NCBI GenBank assembly: GCA_022702705.1
Contig: CM040426.1
Span: 80,189,877 to 80,253,876 of the forward strand
Direction: 5' to 3'
DNA: 64,000 bases
Source of the DNA: Papilionanthe hookeriana x Papilionanthe teres
Taxonomy: Eukaryota > Streptophyta > Magnoliopsida > Asparagales > Orchidaceae
In this document: one piece after another, positions 24,201-36,200 of the stretch
Position numbering within the stretch: the stretch's first letter is position 1
Layout of the letters: every line of letters starts with the position of its first letter
Made by a program: the position numbers and the translations under genes
Notes under the pieces: generated by a model
The model's database searches: none
What the model saw: only the letters and a program-made list of their open reading frames with translations
Told to the model about the DNA's origin: nothing

Positions 24201-27200
24201 TCGTCGTGTTTGTAGCAGTTTGGTACGACATTCCATCTGTGTTGCTCCTGCTAGTCTTCTTCATCTGATTCTTGTCCTCAACCATTTGAGCCAACTCCAT
24301 CGTCTCTCGCAATACTCACAGTCTCAATAGTAGAGTGCTTGACCCCGTATGTTGAGCTTTCGGCCCTTTATGAAATCTGCCTCAAATCCTGCTTCATAAA
24401 TCCCCTTTGTTGCCCGATAATAGCTCAAATCTCTTCCTGTATTCAATGACAGTCCTTTCCTGAATCAAATCATAGAATTGCTCGTGTCTCCTTTATGAAT
24501 TGCTCGAAAATTCTATAACCAACATTCATTGAATTCCTCCCACAAATTGATCGGGTATCTAGCGTCCCTCCACTGAAACTAGGGTAGAGATTTCCCTTCC
24601 AAATATAACCCCGCTGCCATGAGTTTCTCCTCCCAATCTAGCCCATTCACTTTAAGGTTTTGCTCCGCCCGATACACCTGCCCATGTGTTTTCTTCCTCA
24701 AAGATCAACATCTTCGACTTTCTAACTCTAACGTCTCCACTTGTTTTCCCCCATGTCTCATCGACGAAACTCCCTCCTTCGATCGTAGCCATACGCACTC
24801 CCTGCTTCTTTCTTTTCTTCTTCGCGCTCCTCCATACCTCATGCATAATTTCTTCTCCATGTTTCGACCCAACCACCTTCATCAGAAATCTTTAATTCAC
24901 CCCTAATTGGAGCCTAAAGCGGGGTTTCATGATGGTGGATGTTTTCCTCATGTTCCTCACATTCAATTTCTTTTCATTTCGATTTAGCCAATGAATTTCC
25001 GATCAAACCTTGGGTAGGGTTTGCAAATTGAACCAACAGCGGGTCTTGGATTGCATCTCAATAAGCTTCTTTATCATCCCTCAAATTTTCCCGATGCTCT
25101 TTAATCGATCATTCATTTGGTTCAACATGGAGGAAAACCTATCCTCTATGACGGTGAACCTTTCTTCCATCCTAGATTTAGTTTGTCTAGTCTCTTTCTC
25201 TAATTATTTATCCAAATCATCTATTTTCTTAGCTACCATTCTTCCTGTATTTTTTTTAATTACCAGACGACGAAAGCACCTGTGCGCCGTCAGATGAAGT
25301 AAACAACTGAAAATTTTGAAATTTTCAGAGTTGATACTACAGAAAATGACGGGATGCGGTCACTTTTTATGTCATGATCCTGTAGTTGCTCACCAAATAC
25401 GAGTATCGTGACTGTACTGCATGAGGCACACCCAAACCCCCTGTCGGCACCTTGCAAGCTCTGATTGGCACGATTCACCGCTTTTATTTGCGTTGAAGTA
25501 GTGCGTTGTGGTCACGAGAAACAACTGAAAGATGTGTTCATTCCCTACGTGATGATTCCACGCGGAAGGAGGAGAAGGACTCAATCCCTTGTTGTTGTAC
25601 GCCAATTGGTAAGTCGCGATCCCTTCGTTGCCTTCGTTGATCGCTGCTATTGCGACTTTATTGTGAGCATCGATCACATATTAATTGCCATTGCGACTGT
25701 AGCGACCCGTCCCTTGCTTCCTTCGTGATTTTGTATGTCACCACGCTTCCCGTGCCTATTTCGGCTCTGAATGCCGCAATCTTTTTGTTTCCTGCGATTG
25801 CGGCTGTATCACGATTAGCTTCCTGATTGCACAAGATTTGTCGTTCCATTGAAATAGTTGAGGCTTTCCCGTCACGTCGTGGATTGAAGCTATGGCTCTT
25901 GATCCTTTATCTTTGGTTCCCATAACTGCCCAAATACCAATTTGATACGGTCCAACCTCAAAATCGGCTTGTTTTCCATAGAAATTAGGCCAACATAATA
26001 TTTCTTAAATATATCAAACAACCCAAGAAGAATACAAATATAAATGTCTACAATTTGAGAGGTAGGCGAACTCTCCCAATTCCTACAATTCGAGAGATAG
26101 GCGAACTCTCCCAATTCCTACAATTCGAGAGGTAGGAAATCTTTCCCAAACTCTAGACCTAAGATTCACCACTCAATTTCATGCATAACAAATCTATTAC
26201 TCAACAGTAATAATAGTAAAAGATAAATTTGCCCTTAGACGTACTAAAGTTAAATTTGCTCTTAGGCTAGGTGACCACGTAATATATTCATGGAGCTGAC
26301 CCCACTTGGTGGGATAAAGGCTTGTTATTATTGTTGTTGTTGTTGTCGTCATCTTGTATTAGTTATAGCGACATTTGTTTAGAAAAGTTGTCATTCATTA
26401 TTCATGGTTTTTATTGAACTGTTGAAACTAATGATCTCGATCAGGGAAATTAAGTGTTAGGTACGGCACTTTTTTTGCATTAGGAATGAAATTCGTCCAT
26501 GAAAATAACCAGGATCATTGTACAAAATAAGTTGATTAATATTTCTCGAAAACCTTAATTCTATACTGTTTTCTGTTTGGAATGTAAAGTTCTGTTTATT
26601 TAAATTGCAGATCAAGTCTTTTCTGAGGGGTGAATCGATGCCATTTTCATCTGGTGAGCTAGAAGGAATACAATGCCTTGTTAATCTGCATGTTAAGGTT
26701 GCCAAGAAGCTCCAAAGCAGTAGTCTGAGATACTGGTTGTTGGAGTATTTCAGAAGGCAGCCAAGAGAAAGGAAGTTTGGTGCTTTAATTCTTCGGTTCA
26801 TTAAAGATAGGATTGCTTCTCTCCTTCTTATTGAGGTATTTATATACGAAATAAAAAAAAAGAAAAGGAAATTTACATACATACCACAAAATGCTTATGT
26901 ATTTACATATTTAACACCTAAACATTCATATTTCCATGCATACCACTCAAATCCTTTATATTACATTAAATTTCCACGATCACTATCTTTTTAGGAGTGA
27001 AACACACCTTTTTATGCATAGGTTTATCCGACCAGGGTGTTATAAGTGTAAATATCAAACTTTCAGTGTTAGATATGTAATTACAAAAGAATTGTGTGGT
27101 ATGTATGTAAATTTCCCAAAAAATTAATTTCAACTATCACAGTAAGAAATGGAGGTAAAATAAATGAGAAGCTGAAGCTTGTGTCCTTGTTTACGAGCCT

Positions 27201-30200
27201 GGAATATAAAGAGTCCGATTGGGGTAGAGATTTGCATACTACAATTTTGATTAACTTTAGACTCGTGATAAGATTAGCGTCTATAATCTATGCCTAGATG
27301 TGTGTAAGCAGTGCATTGGAGGCAAAAAATTAATTTCAACTGTTACAATAAGAAATTGAGGCAAAATAAATGAGAAGCTGAAGCTTGTGTCCTTGGTTAC
27401 GGGCTTGGAATATAAAGGAGTCCGATTGGGGTAGAGATTTGCATTCTACAATTTTGATTAACTTTAGAGTCGTGATAAGACTATAATCTATGCCTAGATG
27501 TGTGTAAGAATTACATCAATTTTGGAGATTCAACTTGATTTCAGGTTAGGATTATTATTATCAAAGCAACTCTTGTTCAAGACAATTCATGGACAAGTGC
27601 ACGAAATAAAGAAATGATCTTCATATAACTTGAAGGCATGATCAAGCAGCATGGGAATTAATTTGGTGCCACGGGATAAAGAAATGATCTTATAACTTTT
27701 ATTGAGCTTAAGAAGGCATGATCAAGCACCATGAGAATTAATTTGGTGCCCTTTAAAATAAAAAAAAGTGCGTCAAACATATGTTGATATTATTAAAAGT
27801 ATATATGGACTTTTGATTAGTATTAATTGTGATATCGTACCATAAGAATGAATTTGACGAACACTAAGATAAAAAACCGTGTTAAAATATTTTTTAATAT
27901 TTGTAAAGATATGCATAGTGGATCAGTAACTAAAATTAATAGTTTCCAGTTATATTACATTTATATTAAAGATTAGCTTTCGATCTATTTTTTTCTTGTA
28001 TTGATTATGGTGATGCTTACAAAGGATATACCAGATAGGGTGCCTTGGTGTATATTTTTTTTTTGCTAATAATTTGATTTTAATTAGTGAGATAACCATT
28101 AAAAAATTGAAAAATTAGAACAATCGAGAAAATATTTTTAAAAGATAGGGATTTTAGAATTTGCATAGTGAATAATGAGTATATGATGTTAATTTTAATA
28201 AGTGTGATTTTATTGATTATTTTTTAATATTATTAGATGATAATGAGATGCTTATGTATTGGTTTAATTATCTTGGATCAATCAAACAAAATAATGCATT
28301 TTAGCCGATGATATAATTTATAGAGTTAAGGTTGTATGGTTAAAATTTAAAATGGATTTCAACGTATGAAGCTGTGTGATAACGCGTCATGGAGACTTGG
28401 AAAATAAATTTGATGATGACTTCAAATGCTTAGTTGTAAATAAATCATTGGTTTCCTAATTTAGTGTGATAAAAGTGAGAATATTAATATGAATATATGA
28501 CAAGATTATGAATAATTATATTTGAGGAATGATTGAAGTGATTTTTCTTAGAGAGAGTGATTGAATATAGGCTTATGTTATTTGAATTGTGCATTGAAAG
28601 AAAATTTGCTTGTTGTATGAGTAAATAATTAGCGTTGAAGATTAAAAAAATTGATAAAATTAGGGTAACATGGATATATCAAATTCAACATGCCCTACAA
28701 TGCTTAAGAATAAATGAAAATTATATTCATGATGCCCACTTTGAATGATCAATCAGTGGTTTAGTGATGATAGGACACTAGAAATCAATCCAACAGGCAT
28801 ATCCCACGTGTTAACAGATCAGGGTTTCTAATTTGGAGTTTTATTTATAGAGCAAAACTAAAGTTTCTTTAAAGAAGAGCAAAAAAGTAATACAAGGAGA
28901 AAGATGATGCTTTATTGTATTCTCTCTCGTCCTACTTCTCTAAATCCACTCTATAGAACAAACTCTATTCTGTAGGCTTGAACTCATTAATCCATTAGAC
29001 TCCCCAATCCTTTTATGATTTCCTTTCATATAAATAGGGAATGTTCATTATGTTTGGAAAGCAGGAAAGTATTGAGTACAAGATATGATGCATACTATGA
29101 TGATGTGACTATCATAAATCTTGATTAAAATAACTTAGGGTGGTAAGGACTTCAATGTTGATTTTTCTGACTGTTAATTCCAGTCTGGCATGATAACTTC
29201 TCGGTCACGACAATAATTAGCTTCCAAGCAACTTCCCAATTTGTTTTTCTTAACAACTCTCAGCCTCAATCTATTTTTTTCTAGCAGTGTAACGTGGTTC
29301 TTTTGGTAACTTTGAAATATTCTTAGGACTCCTTAGCCTTCATTTTCTCATGGCTTGTCCTCCATACACCTCGCCAAATCATTTTCTAATCATATGCTTA
29401 TTTTTTTTGAGGGTGATTCACAGCTATTGATTAAGCTATAAGATAGGGAACATGTAACCTCCCCCTCCCCCTTGGGCATGACCCTTTGCTTTGAAGGGCA
29501 CTAGTTCTTTCTTGCTTATTTTGTGAAGCACTTTGGTGTTGCAGTTAATCTTTATGGTTCTCATCTCTAAAAATTGGTCACTTTTCTTTAGGTCCTCTCG
29601 TCTTAATTGTAAGTAGAACTTGGGACCTTTTCTATCTCATCATATTGCATTGAAGGTTTGAACGACTTTAGATTTTCATATTCACCACTTAGTAGATTTT
29701 TTTTATTTAGGCGGGAAGAGCCAATAGATATGACGTTCACAAGTTTTTAGGACCTTGAATAATCAATATATCCTTACTAATATGGAGTAGTACAAGATCT
29801 CATTCAAACTTCCTTCTCCAGTTGGCATTGATTATGCCGACACTTCTATCATTTGTTGTGACTTGGCAAAACGTCTCTACCTGAGTGCAATTTGTCAATT
29901 GCCTCTAGAATCTTTGGGCTCTTTCAATACCTTCATTTTTGGCTCTCAAGTTTGATTATTGATTTTGTCTAGAACCTTAAGTCAAACGAACTTGGAGGTA
30001 GATATCCCAAACATGCCTTGTTTGGAGCTTAGCTTGTTGAACTGCATGTTTCTCTTTCGCATGCGAATTCGATACACAACAGAATTTCATCACAAGTCTT
30101 TGGATACCACGAATTGAATCTTCTTCGCATGTGCACAAAAATTCTGTTTACCACACTTTCATCCCAAGCCTGACCATCAGTTTGTGAATAGAAGGTTATG

Positions 30201-33200
30201 CTTATCTTTATTAGTTTACGTCATAGCCTACAATAATTTTTGTGTTGCCAAGGCAATGAGAATATCCAAGATGCTGAGTTCAACATATTGAAATTCATCC
30301 AAACATTCTAGAAGAATAAACACGTAACTTCTTTTGTTATGATCTACTTACACATCACGAGTACTATCATCTTTGGTATCCTGTCTACAACTATAAAAAC
30401 ATAGTTTTGACCATTACAAGTTGATGATAACCCTTTCAATAAGTCTCATGGTTTTGGGGCACAAACATAGGAGTGTACAGTCCTTGCTACTTATTAGGGG
30501 CATTGAGTTGGAGTTGCTTACTCATTTCTTCAAGAATTTGATCACGTCAAGATGCTTGCTAGGCTAATACATATTTGTATTTTGGTTCTGGAGCATATTT
30601 ATCACTTTGAAGTTTCCAAACGCCCTGGAAGTGTGCACTTCTAATATCCACATCACTTGGGCATTGAGTTGTTTCTCTTTGTAGAGTTGTCCTATAATAT
30701 TATATCCTTCTCTTTGATGTTCTCCAGAACTTCTCGGAAGCCTTCATGAAGCTTGCATAAGTTATTGTACTCATGTCATGAAGGTCACAATCACATTATT
30801 GTTGACAAAATTCACCAAGTTTGTGAGAGCTTAACCACCATCTTATTATGCGTTCTTTTATGCTGGTTTATCAAGTTGAATTGATTTAAACATGCCATCC
30901 ATGTCATGTTTTGCTTGATGAAGCTTTAGTTGAGTCTAGTGGTATTGAAATGGTTTTTGGTTTGTATAAGGACATTTTCTTTATGGTGTATGTAAATTTG
31001 TCAATGGTTTTACTACTGGTGAAGCGAGAATAATTTTTTATAATGAATTAGGTAATTTTTACTACCATCGTATAGCTTTGATCTGATGTAGCATTAAAAT
31101 CACGTCAAAAACATGTATTGAAGCATTTTGCTTCTTTTTGGAAGAATAAATCTGCCATCATGTTTTCTCTTATAATAGATTTTTCAGTTGGTTTTCATCA
31201 GTTAATGCAAATCTGCTATGAGTATTGAGAAATTGTGAATAAACTTATGCTCTGGCACGCTATAAAGTTCGCTCGTCAGCCGCGTATGTAGTGGAAACCT
31301 ATCCTTTATTGTCTTTACTTTTTCAGGGTTGATCTTGATTTTTTTTTGAATTTGGCCTTTTTCCTGAAGTTATATTTCTTCATCTATGAGTGGTAGTTGT
31401 CTTTTAAGAAATCAAGTACTTTTGCACGGCTAAAATGTCTTAAGTAAGGTTATACATGATGATATCGTCAAAGCACACAATAATGTACTCTTTAATGAAT
31501 GGTCTCAAGATTTTATGAAACACATGAATATTTTTAATGAATTGCATTGACCAAACAGGATCACCATCAACTTGAGTGGCTTTTGTTTTGATTTGGTACT
31601 TGGGGTTCCAACTATCTTCCTGAACTTAGACTTTGTGTTAATTGGGTTTAAGTTCAAGTTTATGAAGGCTGAGGTGTGCTTTGGCCTATTCAAAAATTCA
31701 CCAGCATAGGAAGTGGGTGTTGATTCTTCTCTATTATTTCATTGAGTGCCCGATAATCAATGTACATTTGCCAGCCATTTTATTTCTTCAGCAGCATCAT
31801 GAGTGGTGATTCATATAGTTATGATTCTTGGTTTTATGGATCCTTCATCTAGCAGTTCAACCGCTTGGTTTTTTATTTGTTCCTTCTCCAACATTGAGTT
31901 TCTATGTCTAGACGTTAGATGGTTGAATTTAGGAGAAGGTTAAGCTCGTGCGTCATTATTCTTCATGAATGTAACCCTATTGGCTCTAATAATACTTTTG
32001 GGAGTCATGTAGTAGTTATTGCAACCTTGATTCTCATTCCTCGAGTGCCAGGGCCAATATTTTTCCTTTTTTTATATTTGGGTTTTTTTGGATTCATCCA
32101 AGTGAAATGCTTTAACATTCCTTTCAAGTTTTTCTTGTTGGACAAAATTCAGGATGATATGTTTGCATGTCGCTAGCATGTCAGGAAATTGATAACCCTT
32201 GCTATTATCGATGATGTACTTCAATAATGTGAAGATAGTATTTTGTGGTCTCATAGATATGGGCTCTCAAACATAATATTAATTATTTTGACCGGGATCA
32301 CTTCACCTTCTCGATATAGTCATGTGTGATGGCAAAGTTAACACATCACTATTGTTTAATATCATATGGAATCCTTTTTGTATCCATTCAAGTGGATAAA
32401 GATGTGAGTTGTCTTGAAATGTACTCTTTTAACGTACTCTTGGAGGTTTGATTCTTCGGACTCCTTAAGTTGAAGATTGCATTGACTATTTCTATTTCAC
32501 TTGAATTCATTAGGTGACCAACTTTGCAAGTTCTTTAGGGTTAGATGTCAATTCTTGAGTCTCCCCATTTGGTAGTGCCATCTAGGAAAGCCTAGTTTTC
32601 GGTTGATTTGTTGACTCCAACTATTAAACCTTCTCCACAACACTAGCCACCTTCTTCCCCTTTAAATTCTTCTGAACTAATTTTGTAAGTTTTATGGATA
32701 AAGTTTTTAGTACTTTCCTCAATTTATTTCTAGAAGAGATTGTGGAATTATCTATTTAGTTTCAGTTTTTCTAGATTGCTTTCATTTCCCCTTCTTTGTG
32801 GTAGAGGGTTTGTTGCGCCTATTCTTTTTCTCGCTTGATTTCCATAGCAAACCTAGTTGCTTTAGTAAGATCTTTGATAAGGAAGAGTAGTTCATTGGCA
32901 AGGTTTTATTACATCTTTCTTGTGTTTTTTATTAACATTGGGACATCTTCTAACAACTCACAAAGATTTGTATCCTTTAACTCTATTATGAAGTCTTACA
33001 AGGCATGATATCATCATTTTTGTACTCTGTAACTCCATCTTTTTTTCAATATCACATAAAGTGGAATATTTGGCTAAGCAACTTTTTGAATTGCTTCTAA
33101 AAAATGTTTTTGTGGCCGTTTATCAGAGATAATCATTTCACTAATTAAGTGAAGGCATTCTTGTTAAGTTTTTTTCTAGGAACCAAAACCTTTTCTTGGG

Positions 33201-36200
33201 TGGTATATTGGTAGAGATTGAATTAGGTTGCAATTTGATCAACATATGCATCAATATTCATTGCATCGATAGAACCATCTAGGTTGAGATTGATTTTATC
33301 ATCTACCTAGAAACGTTGATTTCATCTTCCAAAAGAAGGTTCAAGATTTCCATCTTTTGAGTCATCCATTTACTTATCAGCACTTTAATGGATTTTTGTT
33401 GTTATGACATCGAGATATTCATTTGGGTGCTGTAATCCCTATATTTTGGTTCTTAAGCTGCTATCTCGACTTGCTTGCTCAACATTTTTATAATCACAAT
33501 CATCTTTTGTTGAAGCAGTGCAAGTAAGGCAAGTTGCCAAAGTTTCCTTCTTGTGATGTTGATATCTTAGCTACACTTATATTCATAATTTCTTATTAAA
33601 GTATTAAGGGCCAAGAAGGATTTTTCCTACTTCATTATTGCCATCTTCATCATCTAAAGTGTTCTCTTCGAGACGAGCAAATTGGTATCAAAGAAGTCGA
33701 TTCATTAGTATGTCATAAAACTTGAAATAGATCCAACAATTGTTTTGTGTGCGCATCAGTGAAGCGAGGTTGCTAATTATGATTCTTATTTTTTAATGCA
33801 AGAAAAAATGCAAGTTTCGCTAAAAGAAAAGGTTACAATACAAAATGTAGAGGATGATACTTCCTTCAATCCTCTCTCTAGCTCTCCAACTTCTTTAAGT
33901 TTTCTCTCTAGAACAAGACTCCTCACTAGGTCTATACTCTCCAATCTCAATTGATCTCCCAGGCCTCTAACGACATCTTTTCATATGAACAAGAAATTTC
34001 ATTTACATTTGGGAGAGATGGAAGACATTCATTACAATGTAAAGCACCGACAAGAACACCAAATGGCTACAAGAAATTGTGATTACAACTTTACTAGGAG
34101 GGCGCGGATTTTGGCACCAATTTTGTGCGTTGTTGATGTTAGGTTGGCGACATTTTTGTTTAACAGTGCTCTTTGTTAGGCACAAAGTCACTTTGTTTTC
34201 AAGGGTTCTTCTGAAACATTTTAAGTTCGATGCTAAATTTCTTTTTTCGATGCCTATTCTTTCCAATGATAAATTTCTTTTTTGACAACACTCTAGGCTA
34301 ATGTTCCTTTTGAGAACTTTTTAACCCCTAAAAAAAAATCTCCTCAGCTTCAAAGTCAGCTTTAACTTATGCTCCGTGTACTTTCTTGAGTTACTGATCT
34401 TGTGATCATCTAATAGTTAGAATATGACTAATGATGATGATTAAGTATAACGTGTTAGCTCAATTTTTGGGGTAAACAACTTGTACTTCAAATCCCCAAC
34501 ACCCATTTTATTTGTTGAAATTGAAATACATCTGAGAATTTTCTGTTAAGAATTTAAGATGATCGAACACATTTAAAAACGAAACTAGTTTGCTAACCAA
34601 TTGCCACATATGTTGATCATTGTTACTTTATCTGCTTTATGCATACCACTCATGTAAAATTCACAGGCATTTTACATGTTGCTATGCTACTCAAGGCACC
34701 AAAATTTTGCACTTTGGCTTAGTTCCTCCTAATTATTTTATTCTAACTAAACCTTCCTATATTACATTTACATCATAGTAATATTTATTTAGCATAGGAA
34801 AAAAATTATGGGAGGTAGAAACAGTTTGTTATTGAAATAAATGATATTCAGCTTGAACTTTTTTTTAAATATTCCCCACCAGCAAAAAGATATATTTAAT
34901 GGCTATCTTATTGGATTCAAATATATGATGATATCCATGCTCTTTTAAATACATGCAAAATTCTTGCATTCATTCAAATGATATATAGGATGAGAGGAGA
35001 ATTACATTTTATATTCATTGCATACTTACATGATGTAAAATCTAACATGTTCATTTTCATAACTTGATGAGTGTGCATATCAAAGTTCATACAAATGCCT
35101 CATAAACATGAAGTTAATATGATTAGTAAGCTAACATTCTCCGAACTCAATAGAAGAAATATTGGGAGGATTAACACCACGCAATTAAATCCAAATGCCT
35201 CCTCAAATACTTTAAAGGATGCTACAATGGGAATAAATGGTGAAATATCAATGACTAATTATATTAGCACAAACTTTTAAAGTACATACCATATAATTTC
35301 AACACATCAAGTATGGTGAGAAGCGAAATGCACATATTGAAATTTTTTTAATACAAGGAAAACTATTTTATAGCGTAGAGAGTCTGGACCCTACTGCATG
35401 TGGAAAATTAGTGACGTGCTCTTTATTAATTAGACCATTTGATCAACTTTAACCAGAAATAGCCCCAGACAATTCCCAAGGCAATATATAAATAGCTAGA
35501 AAATATATGAGAAAATTTCCAAGATGCTTCTAATAACAGATGAATGAGATCAAAATGATTGTGACTTGTGTAGGTATTGTATGATAAATAATTGATCAAG
35601 TCAACTTTGACCAGAAATAACCCAGATGCCTAAATGCTTTGAAATTCACACTAGAAGCATGAACACTGATATAGATTTTACATAATATTCAAAATCAAAT
35701 TCAAATAATTAAATTGATCGCCTCAATGCAATGTCGCTTAACTAAAAGAAGAAAATGTCTGAATAGTGCCTTTCTTGCGCTTTCTTCGACTTTATTTTGA
35801 GCTTCACATCAATTTCTGTTTAGTTTGTCTGTGTTAATATAATTTTCATGTAACAAAGCAAAAGCACATCATCGGTTAGCTGTAACAAGTAGTGGACCTA
35901 AACTGTGCTTGGATCATGACTGTACTAGACATATCCATAACACCTAGCACATTGTCAAAGTAATTTGAGCTCGATTTATTATGGTAACTATGGCGCTGCA
36001 GCATGAGACTGACAGCTTAGCGCATTATAATTTTGAAGCATTCAAATACATATACCCAATTTCTATGCATTTACATATCTAACACCTAAATCCTACTTTT
36101 TATATTTACGCCACCCAAATCTTTAACATGACATAAAACATACCACTATTTAACTTTTAAAAAGTGTGAGGTTGCATATAAGTAAAACATGAAGTTTAGG

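Larger units (their letters stand above)
23597..26284 (-). mobile_element. Gag-only LTR retrotransposon (TR-GAG type), about 2.7 kb
   Basis: Two direct repeats, about 23597-23896 and 25943-26284, are LTRs in minus orientation and share the blocks gagaggtag and cctaagactcaccactcaat. Between them is only a gag-like region. A polypurine tract (ttttgggggagaaat on the minus strand, about 23898-23912) abuts the left LTR. A primer-binding-like tggtat... (about 25930-25940, minus) abuts the right LTR, after ...gtatca. The gag motifs are on the minus strand: IFEEENTWAGVS (near 24690) and VIEYRKRFELLSGNKGDL (near 24420-24470), followed by MELAQMVEDKN. No protease, RT or integrase is present. It is non-autonomous and decayed. 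It lies between the LINE remnant and a LINE tail at 26289. Confidence 0.75.

Noticed and set aside
33684..33696. ttggtatcaaag as a primer-binding site for the 28.8-34.1 kb element
   Set aside because: It is on the + strand, whereas RT and integrase of that element read on the - strand. It is likely a chance match.
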